64,000 nt of DNA from Neobacillus sp. Marseille-Q6967 (GCF_946151075.1 NZ_CAMGZB010000001.1:372001-436000), one strand, 5' to 3'; positions 7,887-15,768 are shown, counted from the first letter of the stretch. Notes: a model not told the origin generated them from the sequence alone. Translations and numbers: made by a program.

Positions 7887-8973
7887 GAAAGCGGTTATTG
7901 TTAATGCAAAGCGAACACCAATTGGAAAGAGAAATGGAATGCTGCGGGCTTTTCAAGTTCATGAACTCGCTGCTCCTCTTCTTCGCCATCTTGCTTACGG
8001 CATCGAAGAAAAGATAGATGATGTGATTTTAGGAAATGTTACAGGACCGGGCGGGAACATTGGGCGGTTATCTGCCCTCGAATCAGGACTCCCGCTATCT
8101 GTACCTGGACTTACACTCGATCGCCAGTGCAGTGCAGGACTAGAGGCTATAAGGCTGGCTAGTTACTTAATACAAGCTGGTGCCGGCAGCTGCTACATCG
8201 CTGGAGGAGTGGAAAGCACTAGTACCTCAGCATTTGAAAAGCGGGCCCGGTTTTCACCTGATAGCTTCGGCGATCCCGAAATGGTCGAAGCGGCTGATAT
8301 GGTTGCTAAAAAATACCTCATCACGAAAGAAAAACAAGATGAATATGCTCTATCGAGTTTTGAACGGAGCTGGGAAAGCGCTGGACGGGGTTTCTTTGAG
8401 AAAGAGATACTCCCTATAAACGAGCACCATCAGGATGAAGTATTCTTTAAAAAGCGAAATTTATCAAAGATTATAGAGCGCGCAAAGCCACATTATCCGG
8501 ATGGAACCGTCACTGCGGCCAATAGCTGCGGCATACAGGATGGGGCTTCGGCTGCATTGGTGATGGAAGAAAGTTTTGCCTTACATCTTGGGTTAAAGCC
8601 CGTTCTCCGTTTTGTCGACAGCCAGGTTTCCGGAGTCCATCCCTTCCATCCAGCTGCCGCTCCTATTCCAGCTATAAAATCCTTGTTGGCAAGAAATGGG
8701 TTAACCATTGATGATATTGACCTCTTTGAAATCAATGAAGCCTTCGCCGCCAAAATCTTAGCCTGCTCCCAAGAGCTCTGCATACCATTAGAAAAAATAA
8801 ATGGCAGCGGCGGGGCGTTAACAATCGGTCATCCATATGGTGCCTCTGGTGCCATCCTTGTGACCAGACTCTTTTACGAGGTTCAACGAAAAAATTCAGT
8901 AAACTATGTACTTGCGGCGATTGGAAGCGGCGGTGGAATTGGCGTGGCCGTATTGTTTGAGACCATAAATTGA
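7882..8973 (+). CDS. yhfS: thiolase-family acetyl-CoA acyltransferase (YhfS-like), apparent AUU start
   Basis: 363 residues if translation begins at ATT 7882, overlapping the yhfT stop (ATTAG) and preceded by AAGGTGAG. The residues from 7882 read RKAVIVNAKRTPIGKRNG, the conserved thiolase N-terminus. No ATG, GTG or TTG exists in frame between the upstream stop (7873-7875) and ATG 7939, so a start at 7939 would delete that strand. The nucleophile is Cys83 in DRQCSAG; NEAF and GGALTIGHPYGASG are present. The second active-site Cys expected before the C-terminal GGG is not seen (AIGSGGGIG). Translational coupling to yhfT is likely. Catalysis may therefore differ from classical thiolases. Confidence 0.85.
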   Translation: MRKAVIVNAKRTPIGKRNGMLRAFQVHELAAPLLRHLAYGIEEKIDDVILGNVTGPGGNIGRLSALESGLPLSVPGLTLDRQCSAGLEAIRLASYLIQAGAGSCYIAGGVESTSTSAFEKRARFSPDSFGDPEMVEAADMVAKKYLITKEKQDEYALSSFERSWESAGRGFFEKEILPINEHHQDEVFFKKRNLSKIIERAKPHYPDGTVTAANSCGIQDGASAALVMEESFALHLGLKPVLRFVDSQVSGVHPFHPAAAPIPAIKSLLARNGLTIDDIDLFEINEAFAAKILACSQELCIPLEKINGSGGALTIGHPYGASGAILVTRLFYEVQRKNSVNYVLAAIGSGGGIGVAVLFETIN

Positions 8974-9003
8974 AAAGTCAGGTGCCGGGCACCTGACTTT
9001 TTA
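8973..9003. terminator. bidirectional terminator with GTGCC-GGCAC core
   Basis: AAAAGTCAGGTGC / GCACCTGACTTTTT with a three-base loop, flanked by A- and T-runs. It can end yhfS (plus) and the GGDEF gene (minus). Confidence 0.88.
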
Positions 9004-10035
9004 AATAAAACTGATGGTATTACGACCACGATCTTTTGATTGATATAAACCTTTGTCTACGCGGTTTAATAGACTATCAATGGTATCACCCGGATGGGCA
9101 TGGGTTACCCCAAAACTTCCGGTTATTTTTCCTGCCCCTTTAAAATCGTGTGATTCCACTGCTTTTCTAAGATGCTCTGCGAGTTTCCTCGTTTCTTCCC
9201 CAATGGTATTGGAAATGATGATAAATTCCTCGCCGCCCCACCGGCCAAAGGACTCCTGATGAGAAAGTTGTTCTTTTACTAACTTCGCGAGCTCCGCTAA
9301 AACCTCATCCCCCACTTTATGACCAAACTGATCATTTACGTCTTTAAAGTGATCGATGTCAAAAAAAATAATCGAAAAATGCCCCTGCTTCTCTTTTAAA
9401 CCAGAGAGTTTTTTTTCAAGCCATTGATCAATCCGCAGACGATTGGCAATTCCCGTTAAGGAATCGATAAAGGCATGTTTCTTAAACATTTCCAAATCAG
9501 CATAGGTCTTGAACACATGCTGAGCATAATAGAGAACAATAATATACACAAGATAGGCAAAATAAAACTGACCTAAAGAGTCAATCGATATTGCTGACAG
9601 ACCATTTAAATACGTAATCCCGATGATAAATGTAGTTAAAAATATGAAGATAGAGAAATAGAGTCCCCGCTTTGTTCCTAGGGTTAAGAAGAAGAACAGG
9701 TTAATAATTGGCATCCAAATAATAAAGTCGCCAAGGGAGCCGCCGGATATAGCCATATAATTACGAACCGAGTCAAAAAAGGTTGTGAGGTGGTAAAAAC
9801 TAACCAAGGCTAGATTCGAATATTCTATAAACCTGATAAACTTTCTCTTGTATAAGAGTACCCAGCTGATTGCAAACCAGATGGATAAAGTGGTATTAAT
9901 CATAAAATCAAATTTATTCGCACCATCTATATTCTGCAGTAGAGTATTGGAGACGAGAGCAATGACGATGCAAGGTATAACCCACAAATAAATGCTGATT
10001 TTAAGTTCGGCTAGTGACTCGAATTTCTTGAACAT
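9001..10035 (-). CDS. membrane diguanylate cyclase (GGDEF)
   Basis: 344 residues from ATG at 10033-10035, spaced nine bases from GGGAG. The N-terminal half (about residues 15-180) holds five or six hydrophobic segments forming a membrane sensor. The C-terminal 165 residues are a GGDEF domain. The sequence DSLTGIANRL opens the domain, FFDIDHFKDVND holds metal-binding Asp, and the active loop reads GRWGGEEF. No RxxD inhibitory site is visible upstream of the active loop. It should make c-di-GMP from two GTP. Its leader carries a c-di-GMP riboswitch, so the product probably controls its own gene. Confidence 0.9.
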   Translation of the reverse strand: MFKKFESLAELKISIYLWVIPCIVIALVSNTLLQNIDGANKFDFMINTTLSIWFAISWVLLYKRKFIRFIEYSNLALVSFYHLTTFFDSVRNYMAISGGSLGDFIIWMPIINLFFFLTLGTKRGLYFSIFIFLTTFIIGITYLNGLSAISIDSLGQFYFAYLVYIIVLYYAQHVFKTYADLEMFKKHAFIDSLTGIANRLRIDQWLEKKLSGLKEKQGHFSIIFFDIDHFKDVNDQFGHKVGDEVLAELAKLVKEQLSHQESFGRWGGEEFIIISNTIGEETRKLAEHLRKAVESHDFKGAGKITGSFGVTHAHPGDTIDSLLNRVDKGLYQSKDRGRNTISFI

Positions 10036-10079
10036 GGTCTTCAACTCCCAAACTAATCTAACCGATTAGTCCCGTCCGC

Positions 10080-10189
10080 TACGTCTAACGGCAGCTGGCT
10101 GGCGTATCACTTCTTGTGAACTTAGCCCCTGTAGCTTTGCGCCCCTATTTTTCAATAGATTTGCTCTGATCGATTTTTATAACGACGTA
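10080..10189 (-). promoter_or_regulatory. cyclic di-GMP-I (GEMM) riboswitch
   Basis: On the minus strand: P1 TACGTC (10184-10189) pairs with GACGTA (10080-10085). Then GAGCAAAT and a hairpin CTATT-GAAA-AATAG with a GNRA tetraloop follow. Next come GGGGCGCAAAGCTACAGGGGC, a second hairpin (TTCAC/GTGAA-type) and CCAGCTGCCG. GCAAA, the GAAA loop docking into its receptor and GGCGCAAAGC are the GEMM-I hallmarks. A seven-base-pair hairpin (ACTAATC/GATTAGT) lies between the aptamer and the ribosome-binding site, so control may act on translation rather than termination. Confidence 0.88.
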
Positions 10190-10248
10190 AAAAAGCAGAA
10201 ATACCGTAGGATCACTGTCTTTTAAATGATAAAGCTCCGAATATTATC

Positions 10249-10257
10249 ATTATACCA
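10249..10257 (-). promoter_or_regulatory. extended -10 promoter of the GGDEF transcript
   Basis: TGGTATAAT on the minus strand, a perfect -10 with the TGn extension; no good -35. The start would be near 10242, giving a leader of about 205 bases that contains the riboswitch. Confidence 0.6.
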
Positions 10258-10330
10258 GATATACTATTAAATTAATTATATACTAATACTTGTAAAATAG
10301 TGGTGTCGGTTTTCCAACATTTTTGGACAG

Positions 10331-10612
10331 TTAGATATGTCTTTTTTTATGAGGGGGACATGTAAAAGTAGTTTTTAATTTCATAAAGTTATACATTAAA
10401 TTTGCCTGTCTGCCTTTTTGCGTTCGGGGATTCCTTTTCGTATGAAGGCATTGAATAAATTGATCATCACAATAGCAGGAAGAATACCCTTGCTTTAAAC
10501 AGCGGTCGTGCTTATAGCAGCAATGGTCAACATCGTTAATCGGTGCTCCTGGACCGCTGCAGCCTGGACCACACCATTTATAATTCGGGAAAATACATAA
10601 TTTACCTATCAT
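10331..10612 (-). CDS. phospholipase A2-like small protein
   Basis: 93 residues; ATG preceded by AAAGGGGTG. The segment YKWCGPGCSGPGAP resembles the Ca2+-binding loop of secreted phospholipases A2. DHCCYKHDRC fits the catalytic pattern C-C-x-x-H-x-x-C with the His-Asp pair. CYCDDQFIQC supplies further Cys and a second Asp. With nine cysteines in 93 residues it should be disulfide-rich, yet there is no signal peptide. Similar short PLA2 cores occur in some bacteria and in parvovirus capsids. It stands alone between the c-di-GMP leader and an HD hydrolase gene. Lipase activity is inferred from motifs only. Confidence 0.8.
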   Translation of the reverse strand: MIGKLCIFPNYKWCGPGCSGPGAPINDVDHCCYKHDRCLKQGYSSCYCDDQFIQCLHTKRNPRTQKGRQANLMYNFMKLKTTFTCPPHKKRHI

Positions 10613-10736
10613 GGTTAATCACCCCTTTTTACTATATAATATGAAAGTTTCGGACAAGCGAAACGATGATGGGGAGGTTGTACCACAAATAGGCTTTTGG
10701 GCAAAAAAAAGAGGAAATCACTAGAATTCCCACTTC

Positions 10737-11273
10737 TTAATCAAAAAGTTGAGCAACTTCTTTTTGTAATTCTGTTAACAAATGAAAGCTGGATAAGTGC
10801 CCAAGACTCTTCACAACATTGGTATAATACCACTTCTGTTGTTCTTTTCCGGCATTAAATCGCTCCCATACGTTGTCGCCGATTTGTTCATAATCCTTTA
10901 TGATAGAACGGATATTATGGAGTTTATCTGCACAAACCACGACTCGGATTTCCTCGGATGCGGTCTTTAAAAATTCTATCGTATGTTCTTTTCTATTTTT
11001 CCAAGGGAGGGATTTATCAGGTTCAGAACAACCTTCTATGATCTCTGCAATACCGGGGCCAAATTCCTGTTGGATTTTTTCTAATGTAATAGAGGTATCC
11101 TCTACTGTATCATGCAAGATCGCAGCAGCTACGAGTTCATCACTATAACCTGCCTTCATTAACATTATCCCTACGGTTACGGGGTGAGTAATATACGGGA
11201 TATCCGTATTTTTTCGAACCTGATTCTTGTGTCCTATGCTCGCAACCTGCAATGCCTTTTCAATCACATCCAT
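10737..11273 (-). CDS. HD-domain (p)ppGpp hydrolase-like protein
   Basis: 178 residues, ATG with AAAGGGGGG upstream. The motifs RKNTDIPYITHPVTV, ILHDTVEDT and CADKLHNIRS reproduce the metal-binding His, HD, ED and Asp-Lys positions of the RelA/SpoT hydrolase domain. There is no synthetase, TGS or ACT domain, so it resembles small alarmone hydrolases (MESH1 type). It probably removes pyrophosphate from (p)ppGpp or hydrolyses another nucleotide. It lies 19 bases after a DUF3231 gene on the same strand and may be cotranscribed. The substrate is inferred. Confidence 0.85.
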   Translation of the reverse strand: MDVIEKALQVASIGHKNQVRKNTDIPYITHPVTVGIMLMKAGYSDELVAAAILHDTVEDTSITLEKIQQEFGPGIAEIIEGCSEPDKSLPWKNRKEHTIEFLKTASEEIRVVVCADKLHNIRSIIKDYEQIGDNVWERFNAGKEQQKWYYTNVVKSLGHLSSFHLLTELQKEVAQLFD

Positions 11274-11292
11274 ACTGAATCCCCCTTTCCTT

Positions 11293-12297
11293 TTATTCCG
11301 CTAATTCCTTTCGGTTTACCGACACAGGAGGCTGTTCCATCCACTCATTGGCAATCATCAGATTGGCTCCATCTTCTGAATACTTCAATATCTCAACATT
11401 TAAACGAGTATAATCCATCACTAAATCCGTTCGTTGGCTTTCAGATATTGCAACCCCATAGTTGCCCACGCCTGTATAAATCATCAGGCTGAAATGAAAC
11501 ATCATTAATTTATCCGAAAATGGCGGCTCCGTAGAATCTGTTACCTCTTGATCAAAGGACATGGGAACCGGGAGAGAATTCATTTCTAAATAACTTCTAA
11601 GCACTTCTATATGCTTTAAAGCAATGGCTTTACCTCGTTTAAAATATCGCTTTACTTTATGATCTTTAGCAACCTGGCTAAACGCCATTGCTAAGCCAGC
11701 CCCTAAATGGTTCGTCAAAACATTCGCGTAAAGATTGGTGACCTCGGTACCGGTAAGGGTTTCACGTCTTCCTAAGCCCTCTAGCATAAAAGATTGTTTT
11801 TGTACAAATTCCGCCTTTTGAGGGTACGGAATCGTTGGAGGGCGAACGGCGAGTCCTTTTTCAACCAACAGCTTTACCGCTTCCGTATCCAGTTCAAGAG
11901 TGGAGGTTAAGCACTTGGAATAAAAGGCCCTAATATCGTGACGATAGGTGTTTTGCAGCACTCTTCCGTAGGTAATCAAACCACCTTTCGCCATATTTCG
12001 AATGTATCTTAGGTAAAAGATATCTGAAAATAAACGGGTAGCCTTTAGATTCACATCTTGTTCTGTAAAGCCGATTGGAATCTGGATTCCTTCCTCTTTA
12101 AAAATATTTTGGATAATTTCAATATGCTGCTGTGATAAATCCAATGAATGCATTAAAAGTTGTTTAATATTTTCATCCTCAATGTGCTGCAGGAAATACT
12201 GTATCACGCATACTGACATACTGTCTGATAGATAGGTCGTCCAAAGATAGGATAATTCCGCAGCAGTTAATTTCACATTTTCGTGACTAATTTCCAT
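11293..12297 (-). CDS. DUF3231 family protein
   Basis: 334 residues; ATG with GGGGGAATAACC upstream. Two related halves (about 10-165 and 175-325), each a predicted four-helix ferritin-like bundle with repeated His/Glu positions: HIEIIQNIFKEEGIQIPIGF in the first half and HIEVLRSYLEMNSLPVPMSF in the second. This duplicated form is the DUF3231 family, common in spore-forming Bacillaceae, where function is unknown. It is upstream of, and probably cotranscribed with, the HD hydrolase. The internal duplication is seen directly; any metal binding is speculation. Confidence 0.85.
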   Translation of the reverse strand: MEISHENVKLTAAELSYLWTTYLSDSMSVCVIQYFLQHIEDENIKQLLMHSLDLSQQHIEIIQNIFKEEGIQIPIGFTEQDVNLKATRLFSDIFYLRYIRNMAKGGLITYGRVLQNTYRHDIRAFYSKCLTSTLELDTEAVKLLVEKGLAVRPPTIPYPQKAEFVQKQSFMLEGLGRRETLTGTEVTNLYANVLTNHLGAGLAMAFSQVAKDHKVKRYFKRGKAIALKHIEVLRSYLEMNSLPVPMSFDQEVTDSTEPPFSDKLMMFHFSLMIYTGVGNYGVAISESQRTDLVMDYTRLNVEILKYSEDGANLMIANEWMEQPPVSVNRKELAE

Positions 12298-12416
12298 TGG
12301 TTATTCCCCCATTCTATACTGGTTAATATCACCAGTAAAAGAATAAATTATTAACTGGATCAGCCAGCATTTTTTTCAATTTTTTAAGTTTGTCCAATCA
12401 CACTTTTTGATAAAAG

Positions 12417-12425
12417 CATATTTTA
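12417..12425 (+). promoter_or_regulatory. possible sigma-K-type -10 element
   Basis: CATATTTTA fits the CATAnnnTA -10 of mother-cell sigma-K promoters, with CAC 15 bases upstream as a weak -35. It would place the next gene in late sporulation. Low confidence because the spacing is one base short. Confidence 0.3.
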
Positions 12426-12454
12426 TTGTACAGCTGCGAAGGGAGGAATATTGA

Positions 12455-12718
12455 ATGTCAAATGAAAGAAGACATCGTTTTGACGATGATGATGTTGCCG
12501 GGGTGAGTGACAGCAGAAGACATGATGATGATGACAACGATGTTGCAGGAGTTAGCGACCGCAACAACGGAAGAAGAGTTGTCATTGATGCTGACCAAGT
12601 CATCATTCGTGCAGACAGAGTCATCATTATCGATGAAGATGATGACAGAAGAAAACACGACCGTCGCCGTGACCGTGACGACCGCAGGGAAGACAGAAGA
12701 CCTTTCTGGTGGCTCTAA
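12455..12718 (+). CDS. Asp/Arg-rich low-complexity protein, possible spore-coat component
   Basis: 87 residues with GGGAGG before the ATG. The first half repeats DDDDVAGVSD / DDDDNDVAGVSD; the middle is VVIDADQVIIRADRVIIID, two or three short beta-like strands; the end is a run of alternating Asp and Arg ending PFWWL. Such charge-patterned repeats are common among Bacillus spore outer-layer proteins, and a sigma-K-like -10 lies upstream, but I do not recognise a named family. It has its own terminator, so it is a complete single-gene unit. Confidence 0.75.
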   Translation: MSNERRHRFDDDDVAGVSDSRRHDDDDNDVAGVSDRNNGRRVVIDADQVIIRADRVIIIDEDDDRRKHDRRRDRDDRREDRRPFWWL

Positions 12719-12737
12719 TTTAAATAATTACTATAAA

Positions 12738-12776
12738 GTAAACAAGCAGTGCTCATCTTGCGCTGCTTGTTTTTTT
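12738..12776 (+). terminator. intrinsic terminator
   Basis: AACAAGCAG / CTGCTTGTT stem followed by a T-run, 20 bases after the Asp/Arg-rich gene. Confidence 0.85.
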
Positions 12777-12914
12777 ATAAATTGGACCAAATTCTACCAA
12801 TATATGAGGTTTTTATATAAAAAACAACAGAAGCTATCACGTTTTCAATAATTATGGTAAATTAAATTGTGAAGAATCTGTGAACTATTAATCTATGAAT
12901 CTAGGTGATGCAGG

Positions 12915-13694
12915 GTGTTAGAGAAGTTTTCAGTTTATATGACAGAGTTTGAACAGGAGCGCACGGTCAGAGTATTTCTTCCAGAGAGCTATTCTACAGA
13001 AAATAAACGTTACCCCGTGCTGTATATGCATGATGGCCAAAATGTTTTTGAAGATGAGGACGCCATTAAGGGAGTTTCCCTTGGACTTAAGGATTATTTA
13101 ATCGATAGCGGATTAGAAATTATCGTAATCGGGCTTGATTTGAATTCTGAAGGGGAAGAGCGTGTGAATGAATATTGCCCTTGGGTAAATGGTGAAACAG
13201 CTAAAAAAGTTCTTGGATTCGCCAGTCCTTCCGGCGGAAAAGGCGAGGCTTACTTAGACTTTATCATTCATGAACTAAAACCCTTAATTGACAGAAAGTA
13301 TCGGACACTAGAACATCATACTTCGATGGCAGGGATATCCTTAGGCGGTTTAATCTCTACTTATGCTGCCTGCCGTTACCCTCATGTTTTTAAAAGAGTG
13401 GCAGCCATTTCACCGGGCTACTACCGAAACCAAGAGGAAATCGAAAGCTTTATTAAGGAATCCGATTTATCCAGCATGGAAAAGTTTTATATGGACTTCG
13501 GAACAAAAGAACTCAGAGATGACGAAGAAATGAATGCCTTCTTTCTTGAAACTATCAGCGGTGTGTATCAATTGCTGAATGACAAAATCAAAGACACTAA
13601 GTTCCAAAAAATTGAGGGCGGCGTACACGACTATACTGACTTCCGAAAAAGAGTCCCAGATGTGATGGATTACTTATTTTCTGATTTAAAATGA
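12915..13694 (+). CDS. alpha/beta hydrolase, esterase D/enterochelin esterase-like
   Basis: 259 residues from GTG 12915 with AGGTGAT upstream. The early motif YPVLYMHDGQNVFED is the oxyanion-region signature of the putative-esterase family (esterase D, Fes/BesA, YbbA). GISLGGLIS supplies the nucleophile Ser, and VHDYTDFRKR near the C-terminus the His. No signal peptide, so cytosolic. Members cleave carboxylic or siderophore esters. There is no siderophore gene nearby, so the substrate is open. Confidence 0.85.
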   Translation: MLEKFSVYMTEFEQERTVRVFLPESYSTENKRYPVLYMHDGQNVFEDEDAIKGVSLGLKDYLIDSGLEIIVIGLDLNSEGEERVNEYCPWVNGETAKKVLGFASPSGGKGEAYLDFIIHELKPLIDRKYRTLEHHTSMAGISLGGLISTYAACRYPHVFKRVAAISPGYYRNQEEIESFIKESDLSSMEKFYMDFGTKELRDDEEMNAFFLETISGVYQLLNDKIKDTKFQKIEGGVHDYTDFRKRVPDVMDYLFSDLK

Positions 13695-13705
13695 TATTTA
13701 TAAAG

Positions 13706-13739
13706 AAAGGTATGGCAGATTAGCAGCCATACCTTTTTA
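13706..13739. terminator. bidirectional terminator
   Basis: AAAGGTATGGC / GCCATACCTTTTT with a nine-base loop, between the converging esterase and DUF2269 genes. Confidence 0.88.
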
Positions 13740-13740
13740 C

Positions 13741-14214
13741 TTAGAACGGTTTTAAAATCATTAACGCAATAATGATAATAAAGATTACATTCTCAAGGTG
13801 TTCATATCGAAAAAGAACTTTTGATAATTGGTAGTATTCTTCAGGAATCTCTTCACCCTGATGAGATTCTAATAAAGCTTTAACCGGCCGGGACCTTGGC
13901 GATAATACAAGCGGGCCAATGGCTAACGCGGCTAAAAAAAGAACAAGACTTATTACATACCATCCCATCCGAAATAAACTCGGATTGAGGAAACCCATCA
14001 ATAAGCCGGTTATTAATAATAATGTACCGCCGATCATCACAAATATATGCAGCGTATGACGGATGGCGTATGAATGACGTAATTCGGTCATCGTATTTCC
14101 AGACTTCACTACTGTTGTCAAAATAAATCCGGGTCCCATCCCGATAATCGCTGAAAAAATATGTACAAAAACTAGGACTTTATAGAAAGTAATCACGAGT
14201 TGGCCAACCTCCAT
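13741..14214 (-). CDS. DUF2269 family membrane protein
   Basis: 157 residues with four predicted transmembrane segments (about 7-30, 50-72, 83-104, 137-155). His residues in VHIFSAIIGMGPGF and RHTLHIFVMIGG, together with the conserved GMGPGF, fit DUF2269, an integral membrane family of unknown role. The start is uncertain: ATG 14214 has only a weak ribosome-binding site, while GTG six codons later follows GGAGG. Confidence 0.75.
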   Translation of the reverse strand: MEVGQLVITFYKVLVFVHIFSAIIGMGPGFILTTVVKSGNTMTELRHSYAIRHTLHIFVMIGGTLLLITGLLMGFLNPSLFRMGWYVISLVLFLAALAIGPLVLSPRSRPVKALLESHQGEEIPEEYYQLSKVLFRYEHLENVIFIIIIALMILKPF

Positions 14215-14349
14215 TCTCTCTTCTTATTCTATCATATGGCAGGTTATAACGGTTTTAATGTCGGTTTTCTGTCAATAACTTTTCGAATTTATCATGTTAT
14301 AATGTAAGAAAAATGGAATTTAGGATGGACTTGAAAGGGGCATTTTTTC

Positions 14350-14727
14350 ATGTTTCATTTCTTGAAGTGGTTATATATTGTGATCGGTTTTATCTCCCTT
14401 GGCTTTGGAATTTTGGGTATTATCTTGCCCGTTGTTCCAACCACTCCGCTACTCTTGCTGGCATCTTTTTGTTTTATGAAAGGCTCCGAACGATTTGAGC
14501 GTTGGTTTAAGGGGACGAGTCTTTATAAAAAACATTTAGAGAGCTTTGTTAAAGAGAGGGCCATGACATTTAAGCAAAAGCTTACCCTTCTGCTGTTTGC
14601 AGATGCGATGATTGTCATGGCGATGATTGTTGCCGATAGTCCTCTTATAAGAATCATGCTGTTTTTGGTGATTGTGTATAAATACTATTATTTTATTTTT
14701 AAAATTAAGACCGTCCCGGCGGTATGA
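14350..14727 (+). CDS. DUF454 (YbaN) family membrane protein
   Basis: 125 residues; ATG with AAAGGGG upstream. Membrane segments at about 5-45 and 78-118 with the family motif LGFGILGIILPVVPTTPLLLLA followed by a charged FMKGSERFERWF stretch. This matches DUF454/YbaN, small inner-membrane proteins without an assigned function. It is a single gene, followed by a repeat-containing spacer. Confidence 0.85.
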   Translation: MFHFLKWLYIVIGFISLGFGILGIILPVVPTTPLLLLASFCFMKGSERFERWFKGTSLYKKHLESFVKERAMTFKQKLTLLLFADAMIVMAMIVADSPLIRIMLFLVIVYKYYYFIFKIKTVPAV

Positions 14728-14737
14728 ATAGGACCCC

Positions 14738-14845
14738 TCTTGTTGACATTTCTTATAGGTTTTCTGTTTGTCTTGTCCTCTAGAACGCTTCTTGGGGACA
14801 TTTCTTTTGTTTTCTTCAATCGTTTTTGTCCTCTAGGCTTTTTTC
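14738..14845. repeat. two-copy intergenic repeat, 52-bp period
   Basis: GACATTTCTT at 14745 and again at 14797 (52 apart); GTCCTCTAG at 14775 and 14828 (53 apart). The units diverge between these anchors. No coding frame is supported. Confidence 0.6.
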
Positions 14846-14944
14846 TTAGTTCGGCCTCTCGTATAAATCCTCCTAGATTGGAAACCAACTCCTAAATATT
14901 TCTCTCATTCTCCTTGTTATAATAGAGATTAAGGAGTGAAAAAT

Positions 14945-15763
14945 ATGAAAATAGTGAAGTACCTTTTGGTTTTTGTGTTAGTAATCGGCCTTGGTATTTC
15001 AGCGTGGATTTATTATCCGCAATACCAGGTTTATAAGTTAAAACAGCAAGCGGCACAAGGAGATTCAGATTCTAATAAAGTTTCTTATATAGATTATTTT
15101 CGCAACTCTGATGAGGATCATATTTATCATCTAGCGATAGGGGATTCGATTATCCGTGGTTATGGTGCCAATCAAAATGAAGATCTAGTTTATCAATTTT
15201 CCAATAAACTAGAGGCACAAATTGGTAAACCGATTCAATTCCAAAATGAGGGGATGAACGGGATTACTAGCGGGGAACTTAAAGCTCTTATTCTTGAAGG
15301 CCGGTTTGACATGGAAATTAAACAGTCTGACATTATCACGATTAATGTCGGCGGCAATGACATCCTACAAATGGGGATGGACCAAAATTTTAACAGCATA
15401 TTCCAAACCTTTAACGACCTGCAATCCAATTTTTCTAAAAATTTGTCAGCTATTACTAATAGAATTGAAATGTTAAATCCTAATGCGACGATTGTCCTGT
15501 TAGAATTGTACAACCCCTTATCTCCCGAAAATCAATTTTATCCGTTGGCCGACCAACTCCTTCCTAACTGGAACTTAAAGATTTATGAGATTGCTAAGGA
15601 TCATTCCTCCTCAATTGTAGTAGAAACAACACAAGTCATTAACGGTGAGAATTTACAAAATCTCTCTTCTGACGGAGTTCATCCAAATTCAGCAGGATAC
15701 GCAGCCATCTCCGAGCAAATGATTCTTCAATTTAAGAATCAATATAAAAAAGAATCGGCATAG
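14945..15763 (+). CDS. membrane-anchored SGNH/GDSL hydrolase
   Basis: 272 residues from ATG 14945, eight bases after AAGGAG. An N-terminal signal anchor (about 6-24) is followed by the SGNH blocks in order: LAIGDSIIRGYG (nucleophile Ser), MNGITSGEL, NVGGNDIL (Gly and Asn of the oxyanion hole), and SDGVHPNSAGYA (Asp and His). It should be an extracytoplasmic esterase or lipase acting on ester-linked acyl or acetyl groups. The spacer upstream holds repeats rather than a gene. Confidence 0.88.
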   Translation: MKIVKYLLVFVLVIGLGISAWIYYPQYQVYKLKQQAAQGDSDSNKVSYIDYFRNSDEDHIYHLAIGDSIIRGYGANQNEDLVYQFSNKLEAQIGKPIQFQNEGMNGITSGELKALILEGRFDMEIKQSDIITINVGGNDILQMGMDQNFNSIFQTFNDLQSNFSKNLSAITNRIEMLNPNATIVLLELYNPLSPENQFYPLADQLLPNWNLKIYEIAKDHSSSIVVETTQVINGENLQNLSSDGVHPNSAGYAAISEQMILQFKNQYKKESA

Positions 15764-15768
15764 CCTTA

